Part shown: positions 42,674-51,144 of the stretch, in pieces
Layout: each line of letters begins with the position of its first letter
Numbering within the stretch: position 1 is the first letter of the stretch
Assembly (NCBI RefSeq): GCF_001548375.1
Contig: NZ_AP017296.1
Span: 124,001 to 188,000 of the forward strand
Length of the DNA: 64,000 nucleotides
Source of the DNA: Nostoc sp. NIES-3756
GTDB lineage: Bacteria; Cyanobacteriota; Cyanobacteriia; Cyanobacteriales; Nostocaceae
Reading direction: 5' to 3'
Notes under the pieces: generated by a model
The model's input: only the letters and a program-made list of their open reading frames with translations
Told to the model about the DNA's origin: nothing
Database searches by the model: none
Position numbers and translations under genes: made by a program

Positions 42674-43798
42674 ATGTTGATATATTTATTAAGTCAAATT
42701 CCTAATGGTGTAATTTCTAACGATAATTTAGCGGATAGAGCCGCGCAGGTATCACTTGGAGTAGCTCAAGGATTTGATGAATTATGGCGAGAAGTATTAG
42801 GCGGAGAACTATACGGCTCACTGTGTGATGTGGGAACGCTATTCGCCCTGACTACGTTGGGATTTTATATATTGGAGTGGACAAAACAGGTATTAAATAA
42901 TGAAGAGCAACGAGCGTTTAGCTCGTTTATTTGGCCATTAATTATTGCCACATTGTTAGCGAATGATGGACAACTGCTGGGAAGAACAACAGTGGCAATA
43001 AAAGATTACATCAACAATGTCAACAACTACGTACTGACAAGAACAGCCGTAGGAGTAGACTTACGTGCTGCATACTCAAAAGCAATGGGAGTAGCAGCAG
43101 TCAGATCGGCCATAGGCAGGGAGATTGAAGCTTGCCGTACATCGCAACTTTCACCCTCCGAAACAGTACAGTGTTTGGAACAAGCCAAGCAATCATTATC
43201 ACAGCAGTATCCACAATATTTTCGAGCAAACGGGCCATTTGCTTGGTTGATAGACAGAATAGATAGGATTGTACGCGCTCCACAAGAGGCAATACAATCA
43301 GGAGCAAATCCAATTCAAGTACTACTATCCCCTTTCAGTGCCTTTGTGGGTTCAGTGGTAGCAGAAAACATTACCAATATACTAGTAGGACTATCAGGAG
43401 CATATCAGTGGGGAATTGAGCTAACGATGCTGCTGACGGCTTATCTGGGGCCATTAGCGGTAGGAGGTTCGTTGTTGCCCTATGGTGCGAAACCGATGCT
43501 GGCGTGGTTGACGGGGTATTTTTCCGTGGGATTAGCCAAACTGAGTTTTAACATCATCGCCGGATTTGCTGCTGAATTAATTGCAAATTCGCGTGCAGAT
43601 CAACCACTATTTTTCTTATTTACAATAGGGATTTTTGCGCCAGCGTTAGCAACAGGTTTAGCCGCAGGTGGAGGTATTTCGCTATTGATGCAGATTAATA
43701 AAGCCGCAGATGAGGCGAAAAATTTTGCTAAAGATGTTGCTGTAACTGTAGTAACGGGTGGTGCTGGTGGAGTGGCTAAATTTATTCGTCCCAAATAA
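42674..43798 (+). CDS. VirB6/TrbL-like inner membrane channel protein
   Basis: 374 residues with several membrane segments clustered in the C-terminal half (AYQWGIELTMLLTAYLGPLA, then LTGYFSVGLAKLSFNIIAGF and a Gly/Ala-rich last helix LATGLAAGGGISLLM), plus a periplasmic-type loop with two Cys in the middle. Topology, size and position after the VirB5-like gene suit VirB6/TrbL/TraG-N, which forms the inner-membrane path for DNA. Confidence 0.7.
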   Translation: MLIYLLSQIPNGVISNDNLADRAAQVSLGVAQGFDELWREVLGGELYGSLCDVGTLFALTTLGFYILEWTKQVLNNEEQRAFSSFIWPLIIATLLANDGQLLGRTTVAIKDYINNVNNYVLTRTAVGVDLRAAYSKAMGVAAVRSAIGREIEACRTSQLSPSETVQCLEQAKQSLSQQYPQYFRANGPFAWLIDRIDRIVRAPQEAIQSGANPIQVLLSPFSAFVGSVVAENITNILVGLSGAYQWGIELTMLLTAYLGPLAVGGSLLPYGAKPMLAWLTGYFSVGLAKLSFNIIAGFAAELIANSRADQPLFFLFTIGIFAPALATGLAAGGGISLLMQINKAADEAKNFAKDVAVTVVTGGAGGVAKFIRPK

Positions 43799-43939
43799 GT
43801 ATTCATAGTAGTCTGCCAAGGTATTTTTGACAGACGCGGTAAAAGGTAAAGGGTAAGAGTTTAAATCTTGTCCCCTTTAACCCTGAACTTTTAAGCGATC
43901 TACACCTATTAATATTTGTCTAGTGAACTAATAGGTATT

Positions 43940-44752
43940 ATGTTAAACCTTGTGAATTTAAAAATCGCTAAATCAAAACCGAAAGACCCTGAGAAAAATA
44001 CAGTCCTCAGTTATGGTTCATCAGTTCCCACGAGGATAGCAATTATAGCGGTGATGGGTTGTTTGATGGGAGGCATTTCTTTAATTATCCAATTTCTCAA
44101 CTACGGAGCAATTAGGAGGTTAGCCAGGAATGAAGTCCCCTCACTCGTTCAGTTGTCGTCAGGTGAAACAATTTATGCCAAAGCAGTACAACCAGCCGAA
44201 CGCTCAGATGAAACGATAAAGCAGTTTGTCTCGGATTCATTTGTGGGGATGTTTAATTGGGATGGATTAGTTCAAAAAAATAATGAGCAAGGGAAGTTAA
44301 TAGTAGAAACTGATCCTGGTGTAGAAATCAAGGGAGTAGATAATAACCCAACCAGAAAAATCACAACCAGAGCATATGAAGCAGCATTTGCACTATCAGA
44401 AAAAAAAGGGTTTCGCGCAGCCTTCCTGCGGAGATTATCACAAATGACAGACCCAGAAGTGTTTAGCGGCAATATGCGAGTGGCGCTGATTCCCCACTAC
44501 ATATCCCCTCCCCGAAAAATTAGGGATGGCAAGTGGGAAATAGATTTTCAATCAACATTAGTTACTTTTAGAAAGCTAGATAATGCTGGGAACGGGATAG
44601 CGCTAAATAAAACAGTAACAGTAGAAGCTGTCACTACCCCACAAAAGCCCCCAGAGGATACTACAGAATTAGCATTAAAAATCTATAAAATCCGCAAAAG
44701 TGGACTAGAAATAACACAAATAGTAGATTTGAATTTAGGGAAAAGCCGATGA
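43940..44752 (+). CDS. VirB8/TraE-like bitopic transfer protein
   Basis: About 270 residues from ATG 43940. A short cytoplasmic N-terminus is followed by one membrane helix (IAIIAVMGCLMGGISLIIQF), then a periplasmic alpha+beta domain with KIRDGKWEIDFQSTLVTF late in the sequence. VirB8/TraE assembly factors have this form. The stop overlaps the start of the VirB10-like gene (ATGA). Confidence 0.6.
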   Translation: MLNLVNLKIAKSKPKDPEKNTVLSYGSSVPTRIAIIAVMGCLMGGISLIIQFLNYGAIRRLARNEVPSLVQLSSGETIYAKAVQPAERSDETIKQFVSDSFVGMFNWDGLVQKNNEQGKLIVETDPGVEIKGVDNNPTRKITTRAYEAAFALSEKKGFRAAFLRRLSQMTDPEVFSGNMRVALIPHYISPPRKIRDGKWEIDFQSTLVTFRKLDNAGNGIALNKTVTVEAVTTPQKPPEDTTELALKIYKIRKSGLEITQIVDLNLGKSR

Positions 44753-46302
44753 ATCACAATCCCTTAACAGTTGATGAAATAATAAATCTTGATGATGAAC
44801 AAGAGAAGTTAGACGATAAATTACCCCCAATAGACGAGACCCAAAATTTAACCGAGCATAATTTAATTACATCACCTTGGTCAAGGATAGGAATAATTGG
44901 TGTACCATTAGGGATTGGTTTTTTAGTGTTTTATTTCCTGTTTAATAACATCATTAATGGTAAACAAACAGCTAGTGATTCCAACCAAAACGAACAAAAA
45001 TCAACGCAAGCAACAGCGCAATCCAACAACTCCGATGGGGATGTTTATGCACAGTTGGCTTTGGCGAAACAGCAAGAACAATTAGAGAAGCTGAATAAAA
45101 ATAAGGAAAAAACACCAGCCCTAGTACAAAACTCTTCTACCCAAGAACTTAAACCAGTAGCCAAACAAACTCAAGGAGTCCAAGTATCATCTGCGCCACC
45201 ACCGCCAAGAACTTATTCATCCCCATCAACAACTTATTCACCACCAAGGGCTTATTCACCACCATCAAGAACTAACTCATCATCACCAAGGACATACTCC
45301 GTACCCCAAAGTAATTTAGTGGCGGCTTCAACACCAGCACCCGACCCAATTGCAGAAATTGAGCGACTGCGCTCAATCGGGTCATTTGGTCAAGTGGTTT
45401 ATGGCGGTAATGGCGGTAATCAAATAATAACTACAGCAAATGCAGACATTGATACCCAAACAAATGTCAATACAGGGCAACCACTGTCTCAAACTGATGA
45501 TGAACTACCATTGTCAACAAATGAGGAAACTGTAGAAGATACGGGAATTGAAAAGATTCGCCCCAGGTGGTCATCAGTTAAGTCTAATACTAAAAACTAC
45601 TTACCAGAGGAAAGCCAGATTATCCAAGGGCGTAAAGCTCAATATCTGGTAGTAGGGCAGATGGCGAGTGGGGTTTTGGTGACACCACTAATTAAAGAAC
45701 AATCCGACAGAAATCCAAATGGCAACGCTACTCCAGATGATGGAAGACGTTATGTAGCAAAGCTTACAGGGGAATTGAAAGACAATCACGGGCAAATAGC
45801 CATCCCGAATAGCAGTTTGTTAGCAGTTGAATTAGTGTCAGTGGATGGAGCCAATCATGCGATCGCTCAAGTCAGAAGTATTATCCTCAATAACACCGAA
45901 TACCAAATCAAACCAGGTGCAATCACTGTACTAGGAAATAATAGTCAGCCCTTGATTGCCCGGAAATTTCACGACAGAGGTGGTGATATTGCAAGAGGTG
46001 ATTTGACTGTTGGGGTAGTTTCAGCTTTAAGCAAAGTCGGTGAAATGATTAATCAACCAGATAGTGAAGAAGAAATTGAAGATGAATTTACGGGCAGGAT
46101 TCGCAGACGTAGCAGTGGCAATAGGCGCAACCTAACTGGGGCGCTGCTGGAGGGTGCATTCGGTTCTATGTCATCTATTTTAGGTGAACGCGCTCGTAGT
46201 GCTACAGAAGAAATTCAATCTCGTCCCAATATCTGGTACATCCCTAAAGACACTCGTGTAACATTCTTGGTCAACCGCACTTTGGAGTTGGAGTTGCCAT
46301 GA
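44749..46302 (+). CDS. VirB10/TrbI-like outer-membrane-spanning protein
   Basis: 517 residues: cytoplasmic acidic N-terminus, one membrane helix near 48-68 (IGIIGVPLGIGFLVFYFLF), a Pro/Ser/Thr/Tyr-rich linker (about 145-195, repeated YSPP/RTYS units), and a C-terminal TrbI beta domain. The end IPKDTRVTFLVNRTLELEL is very close to the usual VirB10/TraB finish. It bridges both membranes and gates the channel. It overlaps both neighbours by 4 bp. Confidence 0.85.
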   Translation: MNHNPLTVDEIINLDDEQEKLDDKLPPIDETQNLTEHNLITSPWSRIGIIGVPLGIGFLVFYFLFNNIINGKQTASDSNQNEQKSTQATAQSNNSDGDVYAQLALAKQQEQLEKLNKNKEKTPALVQNSSTQELKPVAKQTQGVQVSSAPPPPRTYSSPSTTYSPPRAYSPPSRTNSSSPRTYSVPQSNLVAASTPAPDPIAEIERLRSIGSFGQVVYGGNGGNQIITTANADIDTQTNVNTGQPLSQTDDELPLSTNEETVEDTGIEKIRPRWSSVKSNTKNYLPEESQIIQGRKAQYLVVGQMASGVLVTPLIKEQSDRNPNGNATPDDGRRYVAKLTGELKDNHGQIAIPNSSLLAVELVSVDGANHAIAQVRSIILNNTEYQIKPGAITVLGNNSQPLIARKFHDRGGDIARGDLTVGVVSALSKVGEMINQPDSEEEIEDEFTGRIRRRSSGNRRNLTGALLEGAFGSMSSILGERARSATEEIQSRPNIWYIPKDTRVTFLVNRTLELELP

Positions 46303-47030
46303 AAAAGTTACTCATCTTTAGTGCGATCGCCTTTATGTTGTGTCAGCCAGTGGCGGCGGTTGCTACTCCAGTAGTGCGATCGCTTCATCAATCACTAGCC
46401 AGTGGTACAGGTGCAAAACCACAAACAATCAATGTGTGGAATGGTCACGGCGTGAGCATTTCATTTTATGGGGTAGGTGAAGCTATCCAGCGAGTATGGA
46501 TTGATGACCCCTCACAAATTTTGATAGATACAGACGGATGCTTAAAAGGAATTGACTCTGAGTGTGAACAACCGGGTGCAGGACTACTTCACTTACGACG
46601 CATTAAAAAGCTGTCTATTCGTGGGTTGCCACAAGTGAGAGCGACACATTTAACTATAATTACGCAAACAATAACTGGAGAGCGTAAATCATATCATTTT
46701 GTCGTAGCACCGTCTAATGGTAAACCGCAGTATAGCCAAATTGCCATCACGGGTGATGAATCACCACCATTAGCGACACCACCACCGCGTACATTACAGC
46801 CCATCACACAAACCATGAATACTAGTAGACAAATCAGGTTTGGTGTAGCGGTGGCGATCCGAAATAAATTACTACAACCATCATCTGCACTTCATGGACG
46901 GATTGAACAATTAATTACTTACTTAGTACAAGGTGATGAATTGTCAACGGCGGCTAATAAAGCTGTCGTTTCAATGGAATTAGTCAACAAATTAATTCAA
47001 CTTGGTCAAAGTCCATCTCTAAATATATGA
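46299..47030 (+). CDS. VirB9/TraK-like exported transfer protein (putative)
   Basis: 243 residues with a signal peptide (LLIFSAIAFMLCQPVAAVAT). The body is beta-rich (TINVWNGHGVSISFYGVGEA and ATHLTIITQTITGERKSYHF), matching the first part of VirB9/TraK, where GVxTxIxF and ppxxxNLxV-type strands occur. It would be the outer-membrane-proximal ring protein. Placement after rather than before virB10 is unusual. Start and stop overlap both neighbours. Confidence 0.5.
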   Translation: MKKLLIFSAIAFMLCQPVAAVATPVVRSLHQSLASGTGAKPQTINVWNGHGVSISFYGVGEAIQRVWIDDPSQILIDTDGCLKGIDSECEQPGAGLLHLRRIKKLSIRGLPQVRATHLTIITQTITGERKSYHFVVAPSNGKPQYSQIAITGDESPPLATPPPRTLQPITQTMNTSRQIRFGVAVAIRNKLLQPSSALHGRIEQLITYLVQGDELSTAANKAVVSMELVNKLIQLGQSPSLNI

Positions 47031-48373
47031 GCCAGCAGCCAGAGCAATCAACTCAAGCCAATAATCAACAACGCATTCAATCAACCCAAGACGATAATCA
47101 ATCTCTGATTTATCTAATGTTGGGTATTCTACTTAATCAGTCAGTTAATTACACTCAACAGCAGCCAAAAATAGATAAGCAAAAATTTAAAACTCAAAAA
47201 GATGAGCGAATCAGATATTTAATATTTTTTGGCTTGATGTTTTTCTTATTTATACATAGTTTTTGGAAGTACGGGATACTTAATCAAGCAATTGGGTTGA
47301 TTATGCCCAAGGCTTCAGCACAAGTCCCCATCGTTAATTCGGCCAGTGGGTTTGTCCCTGATTGGTCGCGGTTACGTTTTAGCGACATGATTATAGGAGA
47401 GTCCGGCAGCGTAACCTACCCTGGTTCAAGAGGGACGGAAAGCAGAAGCTGGAGGGCTGGTCAAAGTATTGCTGAATTTATGGAACTAGGAGATTTTGAA
47501 TCGGATGAACTAGCTATAGAAAGCTTGAACCTCTCAACTATAGCTTTGGTACAGGGAATCAATTTAAATCGGCTAAGACTGGATAATTTTCAATTAACAA
47601 GTTGGCAAACAATACCCTCTTTAGTCAAAGCCGTTCCTGGTTTGGGTAATAGGAGTGTTGCCAGTGTACCACCCATCAGGGATTTTGCCCGTAGATTTGG
47701 AGTGGGTGGAGGACGCATAGCTGATATCACTCGCTATTCTAATTTACGTAATCTTCAATTGGGGCGAGTAATTAATTTAAGAAATTATTCAATCACATCA
47801 ATACCTAACATCCAGAACGCATCAATAAATCGTTTCACCAATTGGCAAGACTCAAAGATTAATGGCGTACCCGGACTATCAACATTGACATGGGATAATT
47901 TACCCAGACTGCGATCGCTAAACCTCTCGTTTGTGGGTAAAGTCGATTTAGTATTACGAGACATTGAGGCAAATCGGGTGCGCTCCATCTCTGGCAGTTA
48001 TCAGGAAGGGTTTAATGTTCCCTGTCTACAGCCAAACTGCGCTCACGTAGAGATGGCAGGTTTGGGAAAAACTACTGGTACACAGTGGATTTCTGGCAAA
48101 GTACAACTTGTCCGAGGAGGTTTCGGGATACTAAAGGTATTGAATGGTGGAAAAGAACCTACAGGGAGACATCCGTTTGGCTCGTCATTTAAACAAGTAG
48201 TTTGGAATATTGATGAAGCAAGCGCAACAGCAGAAACTTCAATGTTCTTCCGCATCTGTAAACGCATTGCATTTGTTCGTACTTGCAGTCCCTACTTTAT
48301 TGGCCCCGTGCCTTTTATCGAATATAGAGAAAAAGACCCTGTAGTTCTGGGACAGCCAAATTCTTTACCTTAA
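47027..48373 (+). CDS. unknown membrane-anchored protein of the transfer operon
   Basis: 448 residues. Gln/Asn-rich N-terminus, a membrane helix at about 65-85 (YLIFFGLMFFLFIHSFW) and a possible cleavage site at PKASAQVP. The exported part begins SGFVPDWSRLRFSDMIIGES and holds repeated Leu/Ile/Asn/Arg motifs (SLNLSTIALVQGINLNRLRL; NLRNLQLGRVINLRNYSITS) suggestive of a beta-helix. Cys residues near the C-terminus (CLQPNC, CKRIAFVRTC) could form disulfides. No known T4SS family; it is embedded in the operon by a 4-bp overlap. Confidence 0.6.
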   Translation: MSQQPEQSTQANNQQRIQSTQDDNQSLIYLMLGILLNQSVNYTQQQPKIDKQKFKTQKDERIRYLIFFGLMFFLFIHSFWKYGILNQAIGLIMPKASAQVPIVNSASGFVPDWSRLRFSDMIIGESGSVTYPGSRGTESRSWRAGQSIAEFMELGDFESDELAIESLNLSTIALVQGINLNRLRLDNFQLTSWQTIPSLVKAVPGLGNRSVASVPPIRDFARRFGVGGGRIADITRYSNLRNLQLGRVINLRNYSITSIPNIQNASINRFTNWQDSKINGVPGLSTLTWDNLPRLRSLNLSFVGKVDLVLRDIEANRVRSISGSYQEGFNVPCLQPNCAHVEMAGLGKTTGTQWISGKVQLVRGGFGILKVLNGGKEPTGRHPFGSSFKQVVWNIDEASATAETSMFFRICKRIAFVRTCSPYFIGPVPFIEYREKDPVVLGQPNSLP

Positions 48374-48498
48374 CGAGCTTTTTGAGTTTCTATGATTCAC
48401 TCTGCAATAGAAACTGGACATCCAATCTTTAAAAATAGACAGTTAAACAAATCACTAATTTCGGTTTGACCAATTACAAAATTTTCAGGACAAAATAA

Positions 48499-48765
48499 AT
48501 GGCATGGTACATTAACGATCAAGGAAAAGAATATATGTCTCTTCTTTGTGATAAATGTGGGAAGTCAATAGGTGGAAACAATTCAGTAATCAATCTAGAA
48601 GAACAGATGGGTAAATTTATGGGGTTATGTCTAGATAGGCATCTGTACCCCACCGATAATTGCCCAGGCTCTCCTTCTAGAGTAGCTTTAATCGAATCTG
48701 ACCCCCAATGGCAACAAGCTTACTCAGCAATTGGGTCGTTCAAGCTATATACCCCAAAACAGTAG
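48499..48765 (+). CDS. hypothetical small Cys-containing protein
   Basis: 88 residues. CDKCGK plus later CLDRHLYPTDNC could bind one zinc ion. No further domain recognised. It lies between the operon's unknown protein and the coupling protein gene on the same strand. Confidence 0.55.
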   Translation: MAWYINDQGKEYMSLLCDKCGKSIGGNNSVINLEEQMGKFMGLCLDRHLYPTDNCPGSPSRVALIESDPQWQQAYSAIGSFKLYTPKQ

Positions 48766-48860
48766 TTTTACAAGTCTTACAAAATTCTAAATTTTTTCTG
48801 TGCAGGATGAATTGGCTGACTCAGCGAAATAAGTAGAGCAGAAGTTTCCCTTTCCTCAAG

Positions 48861-50621
48861 ATGAACCAATCTTTAAAGATAGATAGCGAAACCAATCAGG
48901 GATTTCGGTTTGAACAACTACAAGAACCAAATAATAGTATTGGGCAGTATACGCACTATTTTTTTACTCCTAATGGCTTAGGCATTTTAGGAGTATTAGG
49001 AGCATATTTTCTCTTACAAATATTTTTTAGTAACCCAAAAAATAACAAGTTAGCATCAAGCTATTGGGGAGGAAGCAAAGAAACTAACAATGCCAAAAAG
49101 AAGGCAGTAAAACAAATAGAATCGCCTAAGTGTGACAGTGCAGCTTTGTTTATTGGTCAACATAAATTTAAAGGAGTAAAAACTCAAAAGGGTACTAGTG
49201 CAATACCGTTATATGTACCAGATGCACAAAGGGGAACAGCAGCGATAGGCGCTCCGGGTAGTGGAAAAACCTTCTCGGCAATTAACCCGATGATTTACTC
49301 ATCAATTGACCAAGGTTTTCCCATTGTTTTGTACGATTTTAAATATCCATCGCAAGCGAAAGTAGCAGCCTATGCCAAATTGAAAGGTTACGATGTACAT
49401 ATCTTCGCGCCGGGTTTTCCTGAAACATCCGTATGTAATCCCCTCGACTTTTTAAGAGATTCAGGTGATGCAGAAACTGCCAGACAATTAGCAACAGTTA
49501 TTAACAAGAATTTCCGTATTTTATCTAATGCAAGTGAAGATGGGTTCTTCGGGCCATCTGGAGATCAGCTGACTCAGGCGATATTAATGTTGACCAAAGA
49601 GTTTGGAGAACGCGCCGACATCATGACCGCCGCCGCTATACTATCGTCGGAACAAATGGTGAACCGTTTAATGGCAGCTAATTTAAACCCTTGGATTAGA
49701 ATCGCCTTTGGTCAGCTATTTAGTTCAGCCGGTAGTGAGAAAACAGTGGCAGGCATCACAGCTACAGCCAGCCTCATGTTCACTCGCTTCATGGCGAAAA
49801 ACACATTAGGATGCTTTCTTGGTCAGACAACCTTACCTTTGGAAATCAAGGGTAAGCAGATGATTATTTTCGGGCTGGACAGAGAACGCCGGGATGCGGT
49901 AGGCCCCTTGATGACGAGTATCTTACACATGACAATCGCCCGTAATATCGCCTCCAAGCGGAAAGACCCCTTGATAGTAGCTTTGGATGAATTACCCTCA
50001 ATTTATTTACCAGATTTATATCGATGGCTCAACGAATCACGTTCTGAGGGGTTTTGCGGGATTATCGGCTTCCAAAATATGGGTCAGCTAGAGAAAAGCT
50101 ATGGTAAAGAAATTTCCAAAGCAATCCTTGGTGCTTGTAGCACTAAGTTTATTTTTAACCCTGGTGAGAATGAATCAGCACAGTTATTTTCTGGTTATTT
50201 AGGAGAAGAAGAAATTAGATACAAGCATAAAAGTAGGTCTACTGGAGGAGGTAAACCCAGTACAACAGTCAGTGAACAAGAGAAAACTAAAAAGTTATTT
50301 GAATCGGCACAATTTCTCAAGCTGCCACCAGGAAAATGTGTATTTATAAATCCGGCTTATGCAAATAAGAATGAAGGTTCAGTTCCCCTACTAAAAACTA
50401 TCAAAATTCCTAAATTGATATTATCAATTGAAGAATACAATCAACAACAATGGGATAAGTTAGTAGTAAAAATGGCGATAAAAAGCACTCAATCAACGCC
50501 GACACAGCAAGATTTAGACCAAAGAATAGCACTGGTTGACCGTCGCCTACCAATACCTGTTGAACCAGTAGAGCCGGGAGTGCAAATGTTATCTGTCGAT
50601 GGCGTGAGATCCATGCTTTAA
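48861..50621 (+). CDS. VirD4/TraG-like coupling protein
   Basis: 586 residues. One N-terminal membrane helix (LGILGVLGAYFLLQIFF), then the ATPase: Walker A GAPGSGKTFSAINPM near residue 133, IVLYDFKYPSQAKVA, Walker B LIVALDELPSIYLPDLYRW, and FCGIIGFQNMGQLEKSYG. These are the marks of type IV coupling proteins that bring the relaxase-DNA complex to the channel. Only one N-terminal membrane helix is evident, where two are common. Confidence 0.9.
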   Translation: MNQSLKIDSETNQGFRFEQLQEPNNSIGQYTHYFFTPNGLGILGVLGAYFLLQIFFSNPKNNKLASSYWGGSKETNNAKKKAVKQIESPKCDSAALFIGQHKFKGVKTQKGTSAIPLYVPDAQRGTAAIGAPGSGKTFSAINPMIYSSIDQGFPIVLYDFKYPSQAKVAAYAKLKGYDVHIFAPGFPETSVCNPLDFLRDSGDAETARQLATVINKNFRILSNASEDGFFGPSGDQLTQAILMLTKEFGERADIMTAAAILSSEQMVNRLMAANLNPWIRIAFGQLFSSAGSEKTVAGITATASLMFTRFMAKNTLGCFLGQTTLPLEIKGKQMIIFGLDRERRDAVGPLMTSILHMTIARNIASKRKDPLIVALDELPSIYLPDLYRWLNESRSEGFCGIIGFQNMGQLEKSYGKEISKAILGACSTKFIFNPGENESAQLFSGYLGEEEIRYKHKSRSTGGGKPSTTVSEQEKTKKLFESAQFLKLPPGKCVFINPAYANKNEGSVPLLKTIKIPKLILSIEEYNQQQWDKLVVKMAIKSTQSTPTQQDLDQRIALVDRRLPIPVEPVEPGVQMLSVDGVRSML

Positions 50622-50682
50622 TACAATTCGCAATTTGCAATTCGCGCTCGTTATTTTAGGAAAGAAATTAATCGGAGTCGGA

Positions 50683-51144
50683 GTGGAATTAATAATTATT
50701 GAAAATTCTTTGGGGGATTTTCAGCCTATTTCCATATTAGACCAAACTCAAAAAAGACTGATGGCAAACACTATCAATTTTTCTGACCCCACATCCTGTA
50801 TTATTAATGCTTTCCAAAAGCAATCTCATCTAAGACCCAAACTCAAAAAATTTGGGATCTACGTTAAGCTCATATTTAAGAATACTCAAGACTTGTTAGA
50901 AGAAAGATTTTTCCGACAGATTCTTAGCCAATATTTAGAAGAGATTGGCTGGAGCGACCTACAATATGTATCTTTTATAACTTATAGTCAAAACTCTATC
51001 CAAATAGATATTATTTTCAATCGAGTAATTTCTAGATGCCAAATTATAGATTTGAAATGCTTAAAAGCGACTAAGAGGCAATATAAAATCTTACGCCAAG
51101 CTTATATAAAGACTTGCAACAGTATAGAGAAAAGTTATGTTTGA
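50683..51144 (+). CDS. hypothetical protein, start uncertain
   Basis: About 150 residues, basic and beta-rich (KKFGIYVKLIFKNTQDLLEE, SDLQYVSFITYSQNSIQIDI), no family recognised. The frame is open from 50635 through an AATTCGC-type repeat. GTG 50683 or ATG 50761 are possible starts. It overlaps the next gene by 8 bp, so it is probably translated with it. Confidence 0.5.
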   Translation: MELIIIENSLGDFQPISILDQTQKRLMANTINFSDPTSCIINAFQKQSHLRPKLKKFGIYVKLIFKNTQDLLEERFFRQILSQYLEEIGWSDLQYVSFITYSQNSIQIDIIFNRVISRCQIIDLKCLKATKRQYKILRQAYIKTCNSIEKSYV

